Part shown: one piece after another, positions 17,427-26,604 of the stretch
How positions within the stretch are numbered: position 1 is the stretch's first letter
Layout: the number at the start of each line of letters is the position of its first letter
From: JAABTH01 sp964390725
Lineage (GTDB): Bacteria; Bacillota; Dethiobacteria; DTU022
DNA length: 64,000 nt
Reading direction: 5' to 3'
NCBI GenBank assembly: GCA_964390725.1
Contig: CAYMIW010000008.1
Coordinates: 1-64,000, forward strand
Notes under the pieces: model-generated
The model's input: only the letters and a program-made list of their open reading frames with translations
Database searches by the model: none
Told to the model about the DNA's origin: nothing
Translations under genes and position numbers: made by a program

Positions 17427-19273
17427 TTTGTCAGTTAAAGAGGAAGTAGTTTACGTTATAACCGATGCATCCGGAAATGTTAACGGTTCCTATGTTGTAA
17501 ATATAGTAGAAGGAGGAAACATAACAGATTATGGTAATTATTCGGAAGTAAAAATGCTAAACACCAACGATCCAATCACCCTTAACGGCGATAAGGTAAC
17601 AATTACGACATCGGCTGACAAAATTTACTATGAAGGTGTATTAATAAACAATGATCTACCCTGGATTATATCTATCAGTTATTACATAGATGGCATTAAG
17701 TATCCTCCCGAGCAAGTTGCCGGGATGAGCGGTGCGCTCGAAATGAAAATATCAGTGCGAAATAATCCAAATTGTAATAATGTTTTTTTCGATAATTATA
17801 CACTTCAAGCAACTATTACACTTGATACAAAACGTTTCACCGATATTCAAGCAAATGGTGCAACCGAAGCATACTCCGGCGGCGACAAAAAACTATCTTA
17901 TATAATTCTGCCAAAAAGCGAAAAAGATATAGTCATCATTGCAAATGTAATCAATTTTGCTTTAGAGCCAATTGAAATAAACGGTTTAATTATGGATTTT
18001 GGTGAAGCTATTGATTTAAACACAGATGTTTTCGATTTGCCTGATTACGATAGTGCAATTTCAGATTTAAAGAGCGCTGCCAGGGCTCTAGATAACGGTG
18101 CATCAGAGCTTAGACAAGGAGTATCCTCTCTGGTTAATGGTAATGACGAACTTTGTAGGGGGTTGGCATCATTAGACGAGAATAGTTCAGTTCTGATCAA
18201 CAGTGCAGAACTGGTAGCAAACACGATTTTTTCTTCTGCCACAAAACAGCTGCAAACAGAACTTATCAAAGCGGGTATGTGTGAGTCCGATGCGTCACAA
18301 ATAATCTTAACCCAAAAGAATTACTATGCCGTAATATCGAAACTGTCTGATTGTATTCCTACAGAATCGCAGATATCTTCAGCTGAAAGTGCCATTAGAG
18401 ACCAGCTTGCAGGAAAAGGTATTGAGGACAAAACTCAACAAAACATTATCATATCTCTTGCAGCAAATATTTTGTTAATAGAAGAAGCCGATACAGTTGA
18501 AGAGGCTCTTGCAATGTCAGGAGTAATAATAGCTGATGCTTTTTATGTGCAGGAAGCTATGGCAATTTTTTCTTCTTCAACAGACCCGGTTGTCAACGAA
18601 ACTATAATCTCCCTGACTGAAATGTTGAGTGTCCTCTCCTTATAACCTTGATCCGGCAGCAGCGACAGCAACTGCATGCACAGCCTTGGCCCTGGATGCT
18701 AATAACCCTTCTGAACAAATAATTGATGCTATATCTAAAACACAGAATGCTACAATAGTGTCAGCAACAGCAGCAGACCATGATATCATACAGGCATTTT
18801 GCACCGCAGCAGTGCATGAACATATGATTAATGCTGATGATTGTTTCACATCACTGAAAAAACAGCTTGACGGAGTAATGTCATTTCTAAAAGGAATTGA
18901 AATATATACAGATGGCGTAGCAAAAGCAGCATCGGGAGCAAATACCCTGCTATCCGGTTCTGTTTCATTGCTGGATGGTGCAAACGGGCTGGCAGATGGA
19001 ACAAACAAACTGCGATCAAAAACAGAAGATTTGAATATCGATACAACAAGAACTGTCATACGTGAAATTCAAGAGGCAATTGATAATTACCGGAATACTG
19101 ATTTCACTCCAGTGTCCTTTGCTTCAGAGAAAAATACAAACGTAAATCATGTTCAGTTTGTTATAAAAACATCAGCTGTTGAACTTTCTGAAAAAGAAAT
19201 AACTAAAGAAGATGAACCCGAAACATTATCATTCTGGAATAAATTGTTAAGATTATTCGGCCTGGAAAAATAA
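17341..19273 (+). pseudogene. Frameshifted secreted heptad-repeat protein, partner of the MMPL remnant
   Basis: Two frames join into one protein of about 640 residues: 17341-18645 and 18629-19273. The reading frame changes by one base between about 18620 and 18645. The start is good (ATG at 17341 with AAAGGGGG 7 bases upstream). It has a signal peptide (residues 1-26, ending VFAAGD), a beta-rich domain, and helical repeats in L-x-x-G-x register (GASELRQGVSSLVNG, GANTLLSGSVSLLDGANGL). Such repeats occur in YhgE/Pip-like and MMPL-associated surface proteins. The C-terminus is SFWNKLLRLFGLEK without an obvious membrane anchor. Base composition is more AT-rich than the neighbours, which suggests transfer. 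Confidence 0.7.
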
Positions 19274-19463
19274 TGCTAATTAAATTCTGTCCTGGTATCC
19301 CCGCCCGCTCTCCTCATCAGGCAACAGCTCCACGTTGAGCAATTAAAGCTCTGCCCTCGTATTCTGCCCGGCTTTCATCTGCAGTACAATCAGACGCTCC
19401 AATAACAGCATTAAAAACAATAAAATTATCTCCCCTGTTCTTTAGATACCAGCCGGTAACAAT

Positions 19464-19835
19464 TCAGCATGCCAGTATATTTTTTATGTGTCTGAGACTG
19501 GTTACATTATAATCAGCGCTGCTCAGGGTGACTGCCACCAGGTCAATGCGTGAAGGTGCTTCACTGCAGTGGTTGGTTTGAAGGTAGTATTGGGCCAGGC
19601 GGTATAATCGACGGGCCTTGTCGGGAGTAATCGATTCTTCAGGCCGACCATATTTTGAACTGGTTTTTGTTCGCACTTCGACAAATACAATGGTTTCTCC
19701 ATCGAGAGCTATTATATCAACTTCACCAATTTTACAGCGGTAGTTTGTGGTTACAATTATATAATCCAGCTTTTTGAGATATTCGCGGGCAATTATTTCA
19801 CCGCTATGCCCAACTTTAAGTCGTCTTTCAGTTAT
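19464..19835 (-). CDS. yraN: YraN family endonuclease-like protein without a canonical start codon
   Basis: UPF0102 protein with a restriction-endonuclease-like fold. Diagnostic residues are GEIIAREYLKK, then EVDIIALDGETIVFVEVRTK (PD-(D/E)xK pattern), then a Lys/Arg-rich helix and RIDLVAV. Coding continues upstream from the GTG in VEVRTK to a stop at 19863 with no ATG, GTG or TTG in frame. The GTG inside the catalytic motif cannot be the real start. AGGGGG at 19848-19843 has a 7-base spacing to ATA (19835-19833), chosen here; ATT at 19841 is the alternative. With that start the protein has 123 residues, the normal family size. The upstream rnhB stop is 17 bases away. Confidence 0.75.
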   Translation of the reverse strand: MTERRLKVGHSGEIIAREYLKKLDYIIVTTNYRCKIGEVDIIALDGETIVFVEVRTKTSSKYGRPEESITPDKARRLYRLAQYYLQTNHCSEAPSRIDLVAVTLSSADYNVTSLRHIKNILAC

Positions 19836-19851
19836 TTCAATTCCCCCTGAA

Positions 19852-20625
19852 TCAATCGTATTTTAACCTGAAAGTTACCCTGTGTTCAGGGCAAGGCCCA
19901 AGCCGGTTTAACGCATTGCGGTGTTCTTCGGTTCCGTAACCCATATTACGGGAAAAACCATACCCGGGGTACTGTTCATCTAATTTTTGCATCATCATAT
20001 CCCTCGCAACCTTGGCCAGAACAGATGCAGCAGCTATAGATAAAGAAAGACCGTCTCCACCGACAAGCGCTTTCTGGGCGCAAGGTGACTCCGGCATGGT
20101 AAAACCATCGACTAAAATATACTCTGGTTTGCAGGATAACCTTTCCAGGGCACGTTTCATCGCCAAAAAAGATGCTTTATGTATATTTAAGCTGTCTATT
20201 TCAGACTTTGTAGCACTTCCCAGACCATAAGACAAAGCATTAACTATTATCTCTTCGTAGAGCATTCTGCGTTTTTCCGCCGTTAGTTTTTTTGAATCAT
20301 TCAAACCTGTAATTCCAGCGCCGGGTCGTAATATAACAGCTGCTGCTACTACCGGGCCAGCCAGAGGCCCGCGTCCTGCCTCATCAATCCCCGCAATGTA
20401 TCTGAAGCCGTTTTCCCAGAGTAATTTTTCTTCAACTAGCATTTTTTCCAGGCGATTATGTTCCACCTGTTTGCGTTTTTCCATTCTGCGACGTTTCGAA
20501 ATCAGTTTCTGTGCACCTTTGCGACCATCTTGCTGCAGAGCCGCTTCAAGTTCAGGGGTAACTTTCTCCAAATTCATGATGTAAGATGAAAGTTGTTCCA
20601 TGGTTAAATCTTTAAACGACGACAT
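19852..20625 (-). CDS. rnhB: Ribonuclease HII
   Basis: Removes ribonucleotides from DNA and RNA-DNA hybrids. The catalytic start GIDEAGRGPLAGPV places Asp81 and Glu82. Further conserved parts are GLNDSKKL, the ILVDGF box and the AASVLAKVARD helix. An N-terminal extension of about 70 basic residues precedes the core, as in other Firmicutes RnhB proteins, for a total of 257. AGAGG precedes the ATG. The gene sits 12 bases after rbgA, in the usual rplS-lepB-rbgA-rnhB order. Confidence 0.96.
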   Translation of the reverse strand: MSSFKDLTMEQLSSYIMNLEKVTPELEAALQQDGRKGAQKLISKRRRMEKRKQVEHNRLEKMLVEEKLLWENGFRYIAGIDEAGRGPLAGPVVAAAVILRPGAGITGLNDSKKLTAEKRRMLYEEIIVNALSYGLGSATKSEIDSLNIHKASFLAMKRALERLSCKPEYILVDGFTMPESPCAQKALVGGDGLSLSIAAASVLAKVARDMMMQKLDEQYPGYGFSRNMGYGTEEHRNALNRLGPCPEHRVTFRLKYD

Positions 20626-20637
20626 TTAAATACCTCT

Positions 20638-21471
20638 TTAAATGGAAGGATGCTCAAGAGTTGCCCTGCCCAAACCGCCACTTTGAAAATCTCTTAATAG
20701 TACTGCTGCTGACCGGTCATAGTCAATTTTACCACCGGGCAGAATGCAGCCATTTATACTGCCTATTCCGGCAAGCATGGTATCTGTATCTCCTATTTCC
20801 AATCCCTGGTAACGTTTTAATAAAAAACTTTCTTTACCATGTTCGACATAATATGACAACAACCGCCTGGCTGTCTGCTGAATGTCTACCCTGCTGTGGG
20901 GAATAGCTCCAACCATTGCCAGGGGCCAGACACTGTCCCGATCAATCCTGGGCCAGAGTATCCCCGGGGTATCAAGCAGTTCTAAACGGGGATTAATGCG
21001 TATCCACTGCCTCCCCCTTGTCACACCCGGTTGATTTCCGGTGCGGGTGACAGATTTTTTTACAAAGTAGTTAATCATGGTCGATTTGCCAACGTTTGGT
21101 ATTCCGGCTATGATCATTCTTAAAGGGCGGTTAAGCCGCCCTTTTTTAATATTATTTTCTTCCTTACCTAAGTAATTCAATAGATTGTTTAAGTATACCT
21201 TGTTATAAACACTGAATGCCATAGCCGGCTTGCCGCTATTCTTAAAATATTTCAACCACAGCTTGGTTACATCTTCTTCGGCCCGGTCAGCTTTGTGGAG
21301 AAGAATAAGATGTTTTTTACTGCCGATCAATTTTGGAAAGGAGGGATTACTGCTACTGGAAGGGATACGGGCATCGAGCAACTCTACAACCAGATCAACA
21401 ATTTTTATATCCTGACGAAGGCATATTTCAGCCCTGGCCATGTTTCCCGGATACCACTGTCCTTCTTTCAT
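20638..21471 (-). CDS. rbgA: Ribosome biogenesis GTPase RbgA (YlqF)
   Basis: Circularly permuted GTPase that helps late 50S subunit assembly. The motif order is permuted as expected: G4 HKAD (59-62), then G1 GIPNVGKST (123-131), then G3 DTPG (167-170). The N-terminal WYPGNMARA stretch is characteristic of YlqF. It has 277 residues, matching the family. It is separated from lepB by 3 bases and followed by rnhB after 12 bases, so it is surely part of the same operon. Confidence 0.96.
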   Translation of the reverse strand: MKEGQWYPGNMARAEICLRQDIKIVDLVVELLDARIPSSSSNPSFPKLIGSKKHLILLHKADRAEEDVTKLWLKYFKNSGKPAMAFSVYNKVYLNNLLNYLGKEENNIKKGRLNRPLRMIIAGIPNVGKSTMINYFVKKSVTRTGNQPGVTRGRQWIRINPRLELLDTPGILWPRIDRDSVWPLAMVGAIPHSRVDIQQTARRLLSYYVEHGKESFLLKRYQGLEIGDTDTMLAGIGSINGCILPGGKIDYDRSAAVLLRDFQSGGLGRATLEHPSI

Positions 21472-21474
21472 ATC

Positions 21475-22011
21475 TCATTCCGCCTTACTGTCAATTGTCC
21501 TCGCATCCCAGGGCGGCCAGAAAATAAAAAAGGCTTTGCCCTTGAGCCTGTCAAGAGAAACAAAGCCAACCCTCGGATCCCGGCTATCCATGCTGTTAAT
21601 GCGGTAATCACCCATGGTGAACATAAATCCGGGCGGCACTTCCACCGGGCCAAAGTCTGCCATATCCATATCATCCAGCAGATAAGGCTCATCCAGTAGG
21701 TTGCCATTCAGGTAAACCCGACCGTTGTTGATTTCCACAATATCTCCAGCCAAGCCGATAACGCGCTTTATAAAATCACGGCCGGGTTCATACTCAAAAA
21801 CGATTATATCGCCAATCTGGGGCTGACCAAAACGGTAGATAATTTTATTCACCATGAGACGTTCGGTCTCATGAAGGGTAGGATACATTGATCTTCCCTC
21901 CACGACAAAAACCTCAAACAGGAACAAACGAATAATAAGAGCCAAAACTATTGCAATTAGGATTGATTTAACCCAATCCCAGAGCTCTTTCCACTTGTCC
22001 AAGTTAATCAT
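21475..22011 (-). CDS. lepB: Type I signal peptidase
   Basis: Membrane serine protease that removes signal peptides from Sec and Tat substrates. One N-terminal membrane helix (about residues 14-36) precedes the catalytic Ser41 in EGRSMYPTL. The general base Lys82 lies in DFIKRVIGLAGD, and the GDYRINSMDSR box follows. The short 178-residue form is typical of Gram-positive bacteria. The start follows rplS by 6 bases; AGCGGGG lies very close to the ATG, so a TTG four codons in cannot be excluded. Confidence 0.95.
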   Translation of the reverse strand: MINLDKWKELWDWVKSILIAIVLALIIRLFLFEVFVVEGRSMYPTLHETERLMVNKIIYRFGQPQIGDIIVFEYEPGRDFIKRVIGLAGDIVEINNGRVYLNGNLLDEPYLLDDMDMADFGPVEVPPGFMFTMGDYRINSMDSRDPRVGFVSLDRLKGKAFFIFWPPWDARTIDSKAE

Positions 22012-22017
22012 CCCCGC

Positions 22018-22359
22018 TTAGCGTCGCTCTTTAATCCTTGCTGCTTTTCCAGTTCTTTCTCTCAGGTAATAAAGTTTAGCCCTGCGGACGCGTCCCTTCT
22101 TGACTACATCAATTTTATTAATTGATGGTGAGTGAACGGGAAAAATTCTTTCCACACCTATACCGAATGTAACCCGGCGAACCGTAAAAGTTTCCCGCGC
22201 GCCGCTACCCTGACGTCTGATTACAACACCTTCGAAGACCTGGCTCCGTTCACGCCCGCCTTCAACAACTTTAACGTGAACCTTAACTGTATCACCCGGG
22301 TTAAAATGCGGCAATCCCTCTTTGAGATTACGCTTTTCAACTTCTTTAATCAAGTCCAT
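22018..22359 (-). CDS. rplS: 50S ribosomal protein L19
   Basis: Large-subunit protein at the intersubunit face. The sequence contains GDTVKVHVKVVEGGRER, RRVTFGIGVERIFPVHSP and RRAKLYYLRERTGKAARIKE, near-diagnostic for L19. The ATG at 22359 has AGGAGG 10 bases upstream. A TTG three codons earlier follows the AGGAGG directly and is unlikely. The 113 residues match the family. Order trmD-rplS-lepB is conserved. Confidence 0.97.
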   Translation of the reverse strand: MDLIKEVEKRNLKEGLPHFNPGDTVKVHVKVVEGGRERSQVFEGVVIRRQGSGARETFTVRRVTFGIGVERIFPVHSPSINKIDVVKKGRVRRAKLYYLRERTGKAARIKERR

Positions 22360-22403
22360 ATTTCTCAAGCCTCCTTAGAATACTGGATTATTATATCATA
22401 CAC

Positions 22404-23150
22404 TTATTGATCAAAATCACGCTTTTTTAGTTCTTCCAGGTAATTACTATCCTCTGTTGTGAGGGGTGCCTTTTTTAAAAGATCAGGCCGGCTAAGATAA
22501 GTCCGCTTTAAAGATTGCTGCCTGCGCCAGCGGGAAATCTCCTGGTGGTTGCCGGAAAGCAAAATTCCCGGAACTTCCATATTCCTGAAAACAGCTGGCC
22601 TGGTATAATGCGGATATTCAAGCAACGATTCCGTAAATGATTCTTCTTTTAACGAGTCATTTGTCAGCAGGCCGGGAAGAAGGCGAACAACAGAATCGGC
22701 TATAACTGCAGCGGCAAGCTCCCCGCCTGTAAGGACATAATCGCCGATCGAAATTTCATCATCAACAAGGCTCGCTCTTACCCTTTCATCTACTCCCTCA
22801 TAACGGCCGCAGATCATTATTAAGTGCTCTTCGGCAGATAATTCAACAGCTGTATCCTGATTGTAACGTCGACCCCGGGGAGTCAGTAAAATAACCCTCG
22901 GAGATTGAATTTGACTTTTTGAAGATAAATCTTCAACGGCCTTGAAAAGCGGTTCCGGTTTCAGGACCATCCCACAACCACCACCATAAGGTGTATCATC
23001 AACCTGACGATGACGGTCTTCGGTGTAATTGCGTAGATCAACCAGGTTAATCAGAACCAGTTTCTTTTCAATAGCTCTTTTAATCATGCTTTCACTAAAG
23101 GGCCCTTCAAAAATAGCCGGAAATATACTAAGTATATCGATAATCATCAC
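22404..23150 (-). CDS. trmD: tRNA (guanine-N1-)-methyltransferase TrmD
   Basis: Methylates G37 of tRNAs that read CNN codons, using S-adenosylmethionine; it prevents +1 frameshifting. The 248 residues carry the deep-trefoil-knot signatures RPRVILLTPRGRRYNQ-like region, MICGRYEGVDERV and DDEISIGDYVLTGGELAA, and the C-terminal domain with HYTRPAVFR. It is 12 bases downstream of rimM and 44 bases upstream of rplS, the standard cluster. Confidence 0.97.
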   Translation of the reverse strand: MMIIDILSIFPAIFEGPFSESMIKRAIEKKLVLINLVDLRNYTEDRHRQVDDTPYGGGCGMVLKPEPLFKAVEDLSSKSQIQSPRVILLTPRGRRYNQDTAVELSAEEHLIMICGRYEGVDERVRASLVDDEISIGDYVLTGGELAAAVIADSVVRLLPGLLTNDSLKEESFTESLLEYPHYTRPAVFRNMEVPGILLSGNHQEISRWRRQQSLKRTYLSRPDLLKKAPLTTEDSNYLEELKKRDFDQ

Positions 23151-23162
23151 ATTGAATCACCC

Positions 23163-23702
23163 TTATAGATCCTGCAATCCTTCCGGGAGTTCGACCAGGA
23201 CAAGATTTTTTTCCAGATTAACTTCTTTGATAATCTTTTTCACTGCCGGAACCAGGATATTCTTTTTCTGCTTTTGATCCGGTCTGACCTGCAGAAGATC
23301 ATGCCCACCGGTTGTTATAACGTCTGATACAACACCAATGAATCGATTATCAACACTGTAAACATTTAAACCGACAAGCTGATCGTGATAAAAACTGCCT
23401 TCGGGCAACGGCAGCCGCTTTTCTTTGGGGATAATAAGCAATCTGCCCCCTATTGATGCCGCAGCTTCGCGGGTGTCGATCCCCTGGAACTTTATCAACC
23501 AGAAGCGCCCGTACTGTGCGCTTTGCTCGACTGAATAAGTTACTCTTCCTGCTTCATTGACCAAAGCTACCAAATCAAGAAGAGAAACCCTCTCCGGGTG
23601 ATCCGAATACGGATATACTTTAACCATACCGGTAACACCATGAGGCGATAAAACTCTGCCAACTGCTACCTCATCCTCTTCATTGAACAATTTCAACAAC
23701 AA
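23163..23702 (-). CDS. rimM: 16S rRNA processing protein RimM
   Basis: Assembly factor for the 30S head that binds S19. The N-terminal barrel begins VGRVLSPHGVTGMVKVYPYSD, a typical RimM start, and the C-terminal PRC barrel ends VPAVKKIIKEVNLEKN. It has 179 residues. The start overlaps the end of khpA by 23 bases, so the two are probably translationally coupled. Confidence 0.95.
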   Translation of the reverse strand: MLLKLFNEEDEVAVGRVLSPHGVTGMVKVYPYSDHPERVSLLDLVALVNEAGRVTYSVEQSAQYGRFWLIKFQGIDTREAAASIGGRLLIIPKEKRLPLPEGSFYHDQLVGLNVYSVDNRFIGVVSDVITTGGHDLLQVRPDQKQKKNILVPAVKKIIKEVNLEKNLVLVELPEGLQDL

Positions 23703-23910
23703 CCCGCTTGTTCTCTTTTACAGCAGCAGCATTGACAACAGTCCTGATTGCCTTGGCAATCCGTCCCTGTTTACCAATTACTTTCCCCATATCGTCCGGT
23801 GCCACTCTCAGCTCGAGAACAATTAATCTTTCGCTTTCAACCAGCTGTACGTCAACCTGATCGGGCTGATCAACCAGGGCTCTGGCAATTTGCTCTAAAA
23901 GTGTCTTCAT
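23680..23910 (-). CDS. khpA: KH-domain RNA-binding protein KhpA
   Basis: Small KH protein (formerly YlqC), which in Firmicutes pairs with KhpB/Jag and binds RNA. The KH loop is visible in DDMGKVIGKQGRIAKAIRTVV (GKQG is the GxxG motif). GGGAGG lies 9 bases before the ATG at 23910, giving 76 residues; a TTG three codons upstream abuts the ribosome binding site. The position between rpsP and rimM is conserved. Confidence 0.94.
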   Translation of the reverse strand: MKTLLEQIARALVDQPDQVDVQLVESERLIVLELRVAPDDMGKVIGKQGRIAKAIRTVVNAAAVKENKRVVVEIVQ

Positions 23911-23932
23911 TTTGACCAACCTCCCTGAAGAA

Positions 23933-24178
23933 CTACTTACTCAGACCGGCTCTTTCAAAAAGCGCCTTAACGGTATCAGATGGTTTTGCTCCTTTGGCAA
24001 GCCACTGCTGAACTTTTTCGGCATTGACTTCAAAAGTAGTCGGTTTGGTAGTAGGGTTATAATAACCAATTTCTTCGATGAAACGCCCATCACGCGGATA
24101 ACGTGAATCAGCCACAACTACACGATAAAATGGCTTCTTTTTAGCTCCTACACGCTTTAATCTTATTCTAACTGCCAA
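23933..24178 (-). CDS. rpsP: 30S ribosomal protein S16
   Basis: The 81-residue protein starts MAVRIRLKRVGAKKKPFYR and contains DSRYPRDGRFIEEIGYYNP, the S16 hallmark. It belongs to the conserved ffh-rpsP-khpA-rimM-trmD-rplS string. GAGGTGAT precedes the ATG. A structural component of the small subunit body. Confidence 0.97.
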   Translation of the reverse strand: MAVRIRLKRVGAKKKPFYRVVVADSRYPRDGRFIEEIGYYNPTTKPTTFEVNAEKVQQWLAKGAKPSDTVKALFERAGLSK

Positions 24179-24218
24179 TTAAATCACCTCCGTTTTTGTA
24201 ATTTTATCTATGTTGTTC

Positions 24219-25568
24219 TTAAAAAGGAAAACCTTTCTTCCCCTTTTTAAGCTTTTTAAGAGCTCCTTTTTTCTCCAACGAACCCATTTGTTTAAACATT
24301 TTTTGCATTTGGCTGAATTGATTAAGAAGGCGATTTACATCCTGGACACTGGTACCGCTACCCCTGGCAATCCTGCGGCGGCGGCTGCTATTAATAATTG
24401 ATGGTTCGACCCGTTCCACCGGGGTCATCGATCCGATGATAGCCTCCACCCGCTTGAAATTATCTTCATTAAGTGACATCTGACGTACTTCCTTGGGTAT
24501 TCCTCCACCACCCGGAAGCATATTAAAAATATCCTCCAGGGAACCCATGTTCCGCAGTTGACCGAGTTGATCACGAAAATCATCAAGAGTAAATTGCTGC
24601 TTGCGCAGTTTTTGTTCCATTTCTTTTGCTTTTTCCTGATCAAATGATGCTTCTGCCTTTTCAATCAGTGATAGAACATCGCCCATACCTAAAATTCGCG
24701 AAGCCATCCTGTCAGGATGAAACAGCTCCAGGTTTTCAGTTTTTTCGCCTACACCGGCAAATTTAATTGGGCATCCCGTAACAGCACGAACTGATAAAGC
24801 CGCACCGCCTCTTGTGTCCCCGTCTAGTTTCGTCAGAATAACCCCACTTAATATAACAGCTTCATTAAACTCCTTAGCGGCGTTAACTGCATCCTGGCCA
24901 GTCATTGCATCGACAACCAGAAGAGTCTCGTTGGGTTCAACAACGCTTTTAATTTCTTTAATTTCTTCCATCATTTCGTCATCTATATGTAACCTGCCCG
25001 CAGTATCAAATATTACAGTATCGAAGCTTTCATTTTCTGCATGTTTTAAACCTAACCGGCATATTTCAACCGGATTCATTTCCTCACGGCTGAAAACCTC
25101 TTCTCCCACTGACTTACTTAACAGTTCCAACTGCTTTACTGCGCCCGGACGGTAGATATCAGCAGCAACCAGTAATGGTGTACGACCGTTGCGCCGTAAA
25201 TAAGCGGCCAGTTTAACCGCGGTTGTAGTTTTGCCGGATCCCTGAAGACCAACCACCATGATCCTTGCCGGACTTTTTCCAGACAGGTTTAAGCCACTCT
25301 GCTTTTCTCCCATCAACCTGGCCATCTCTTCGTTGACTATTTTGACAACCTGCTGACCGGGAGTTAAACTGTTCATCACTTCGCTACCTATAGCCCTGCT
25401 GCGTACTGATGCTATAAAATCTTTTACCACTTTAAAGTTTACATCGGCTTCGAGTAGAGCCAGGCGTATTTCGCGCATAGCTGTATCAACATCTTTTTCA
25501 CCCAGCTTGCCCTTGCCTCTCAACTGCCGAAGTGTATTCTGTAATTTTTCAGCAAGATTATTAAACAT
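24219..25568 (-). CDS. ffh: Signal recognition particle protein Ffh
   Basis: SRP54 GTPase that binds signal sequences together with 4.5S RNA and docks on FtsY. It has 449 residues. The N domain is residues 1-95 and the G domain carries GLQGSGKTTT (107-114), DTAGRLHID, TKLDGDTRGG and the FAGVGEK closing loop. The Met-rich M domain (from about residue 300) ends FSQMQKMFKQMGSLEKKG. The partner FtsY is encoded 1 kb upstream and YlxM 13 bases upstream. Confidence 0.97.
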   Translation of the reverse strand: MFNNLAEKLQNTLRQLRGKGKLGEKDVDTAMREIRLALLEADVNFKVVKDFIASVRSRAIGSEVMNSLTPGQQVVKIVNEEMARLMGEKQSGLNLSGKSPARIMVVGLQGSGKTTTAVKLAAYLRRNGRTPLLVAADIYRPGAVKQLELLSKSVGEEVFSREEMNPVEICRLGLKHAENESFDTVIFDTAGRLHIDDEMMEEIKEIKSVVEPNETLLVVDAMTGQDAVNAAKEFNEAVILSGVILTKLDGDTRGGAALSVRAVTGCPIKFAGVGEKTENLELFHPDRMASRILGMGDVLSLIEKAEASFDQEKAKEMEQKLRKQQFTLDDFRDQLGQLRNMGSLEDIFNMLPGGGGIPKEVRQMSLNEDNFKRVEAIIGSMTPVERVEPSIINSSRRRRIARGSGTSVQDVNRLLNQFSQMQKMFKQMGSLEKKGALKKLKKGKKGFPF

Positions 25569-25581
25569 TTTCCAGTTGCCT

Positions 25582-25929
25582 CTATCTTTCAGTGGTTATT
25601 CTTATTTTTTCTATTACATCTTTCAACCCGGCCAGATCAGCATGAGTAAGATGATCCTGTTGTAATATCTCTTCTGCTTGAGATAAAAGCTTTTGCTGCT
25701 CTACAAACAGTGCACAGTATCCCAGTTTATTCTCAATATTTTCCAGAGATCGAACTGCACGCCGGATTAGATCATGAACTGCCTGTCTGCTGATCCGATA
25801 GTCTTCAGCTATTTCCCCGAGGGAATAGTTATCGCTGAAATAAAGACGCAACACTTCCCTCTGCCTTTCAGTCAATAGTGAAGCATAAAAATCATAGAGC
25901 AGGTTAACCCTGTTATATTGATCCAGCAT
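25582..25929 (-). CDS. ylxM: YlxM family sigma-70 region 4-like protein
   Basis: UPF0122 protein of 115 residues, almost always encoded just upstream of ffh. It has a sigma region 4-like helix-turn-helix (LTERQREVLRLYFSDNYSLGEIAEDYRISRQAVHDLI, residues 19-55). In streptococci YlxM stimulates Ffh GTPase activity. It is probably an SRP accessory factor rather than a sigma factor. It heads the ylxM-to-yraN transcription unit and has its own promoter. Confidence 0.93.
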   Translation of the reverse strand: MLDQYNRVNLLYDFYASLLTERQREVLRLYFSDNYSLGEIAEDYRISRQAVHDLIRRAVRSLENIENKLGYCALFVEQQKLLSQAEEILQQDHLTHADLAGLKDVIEKIRITTER

Positions 25930-25936
25930 AGCTTCT

Positions 25937-25994
25937 CCTGTAAAGTAATTATCCTTTACAGACGCATTATACCAGACCCCAGTCGATTTAGCAA
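25937..25994 (-). promoter_or_regulatory. Promoter of the ylxM-ffh-rpsP unit with leader hairpin over the RBS
   Basis: Minus-strand boxes: -35 TTGCTA (25994-25989), 17-base spacer, and extended -10 TGGTATAAT (TATAAT at 25971-25966). The short leader holds a perfect 8-bp hairpin (25938-25945 with 25954-25961, loop GATAATTA on the transcript). Its 3' arm ends in ACAG, which overlaps the CAGGAGA ribosome binding site of ylxM. This arrangement could limit ylxM translation. Confidence 0.65.
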
Positions 25995-26123
25995 CTCACA
26001 GAATGCTGTCCCTATTGTATGAAATTTTAAGTACTTATTGTATTTATTAACATATAGTAGTAATATTAGGTAATTACTGTATTACTATTCTCTCAATACT
26101 TTATTATCAAAGGAGGTACTTAG

Positions 26124-26561
26124 ATGACTGAAAGCGAAGCTGCAGTAAGTAGCCAGGAAGTTGGTGTTGGATTGCGCCTGGTCGGAATTATCATTGATGG
26201 TATCGTTCTTGGAATTATTGGCTATTTAATAGCTGCAGTAACAGGAAGTACAACAACCGGAGGCTTTGAGCTAACCGGTGGACCGGCATTTATCTTCTAT
26301 TTGCTGGGTTTTATTTATTATATTTTGATGGAGACATACGTAGGCGGTACTTTAGGTAAACTTGCCCTGGGAATGCGGGTTCGTATGGAAGATGGCAGCT
26401 CTTGTTCCTTGAGCGCATCCTTAATCCGCAACATCCTGCGCATTGTTGATGCACTGCCAGGGATCATTCCTTACCTGCTAGGAGCAATATTTATATGGAC
26501 TTCTCCAAGGAAACAGCGCCTTGGAGACAAGTTGGCAAAAACAGTTGTGGTCAAAAAATAA
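26124..26561 (+). CDS. RDD family membrane protein
   Basis: Small membrane protein of 145 residues with three hydrophobic segments (about 20-40, 53-72 and 110-130). The family-defining polar residues are Arg and Asp in GLRLVGIIIDGIV and the Asp in RLGDKLAKTVVV near the end. Function of most RDD proteins is unknown; some relate to ion transport. AAAGGAGG stands 7 bases before the ATG. It is on the opposite strand to both neighbours and interrupts the otherwise conserved ftsY-ylxM junction, so it is likely a local insertion. Confidence 0.85.
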   Translation: MTESEAAVSSQEVGVGLRLVGIIIDGIVLGIIGYLIAAVTGSTTTGGFELTGGPAFIFYLLGFIYYILMETYVGGTLGKLALGMRVRMEDGSSCSLSASLIRNILRIVDALPGIIPYLLGAIFIWTSPRKQRLGDKLAKTVVVKK

Positions 26562-26604
26562 ATACTGCTATACGAATAAAACCATAAATTGTGTCTGATT
26601 GAAA

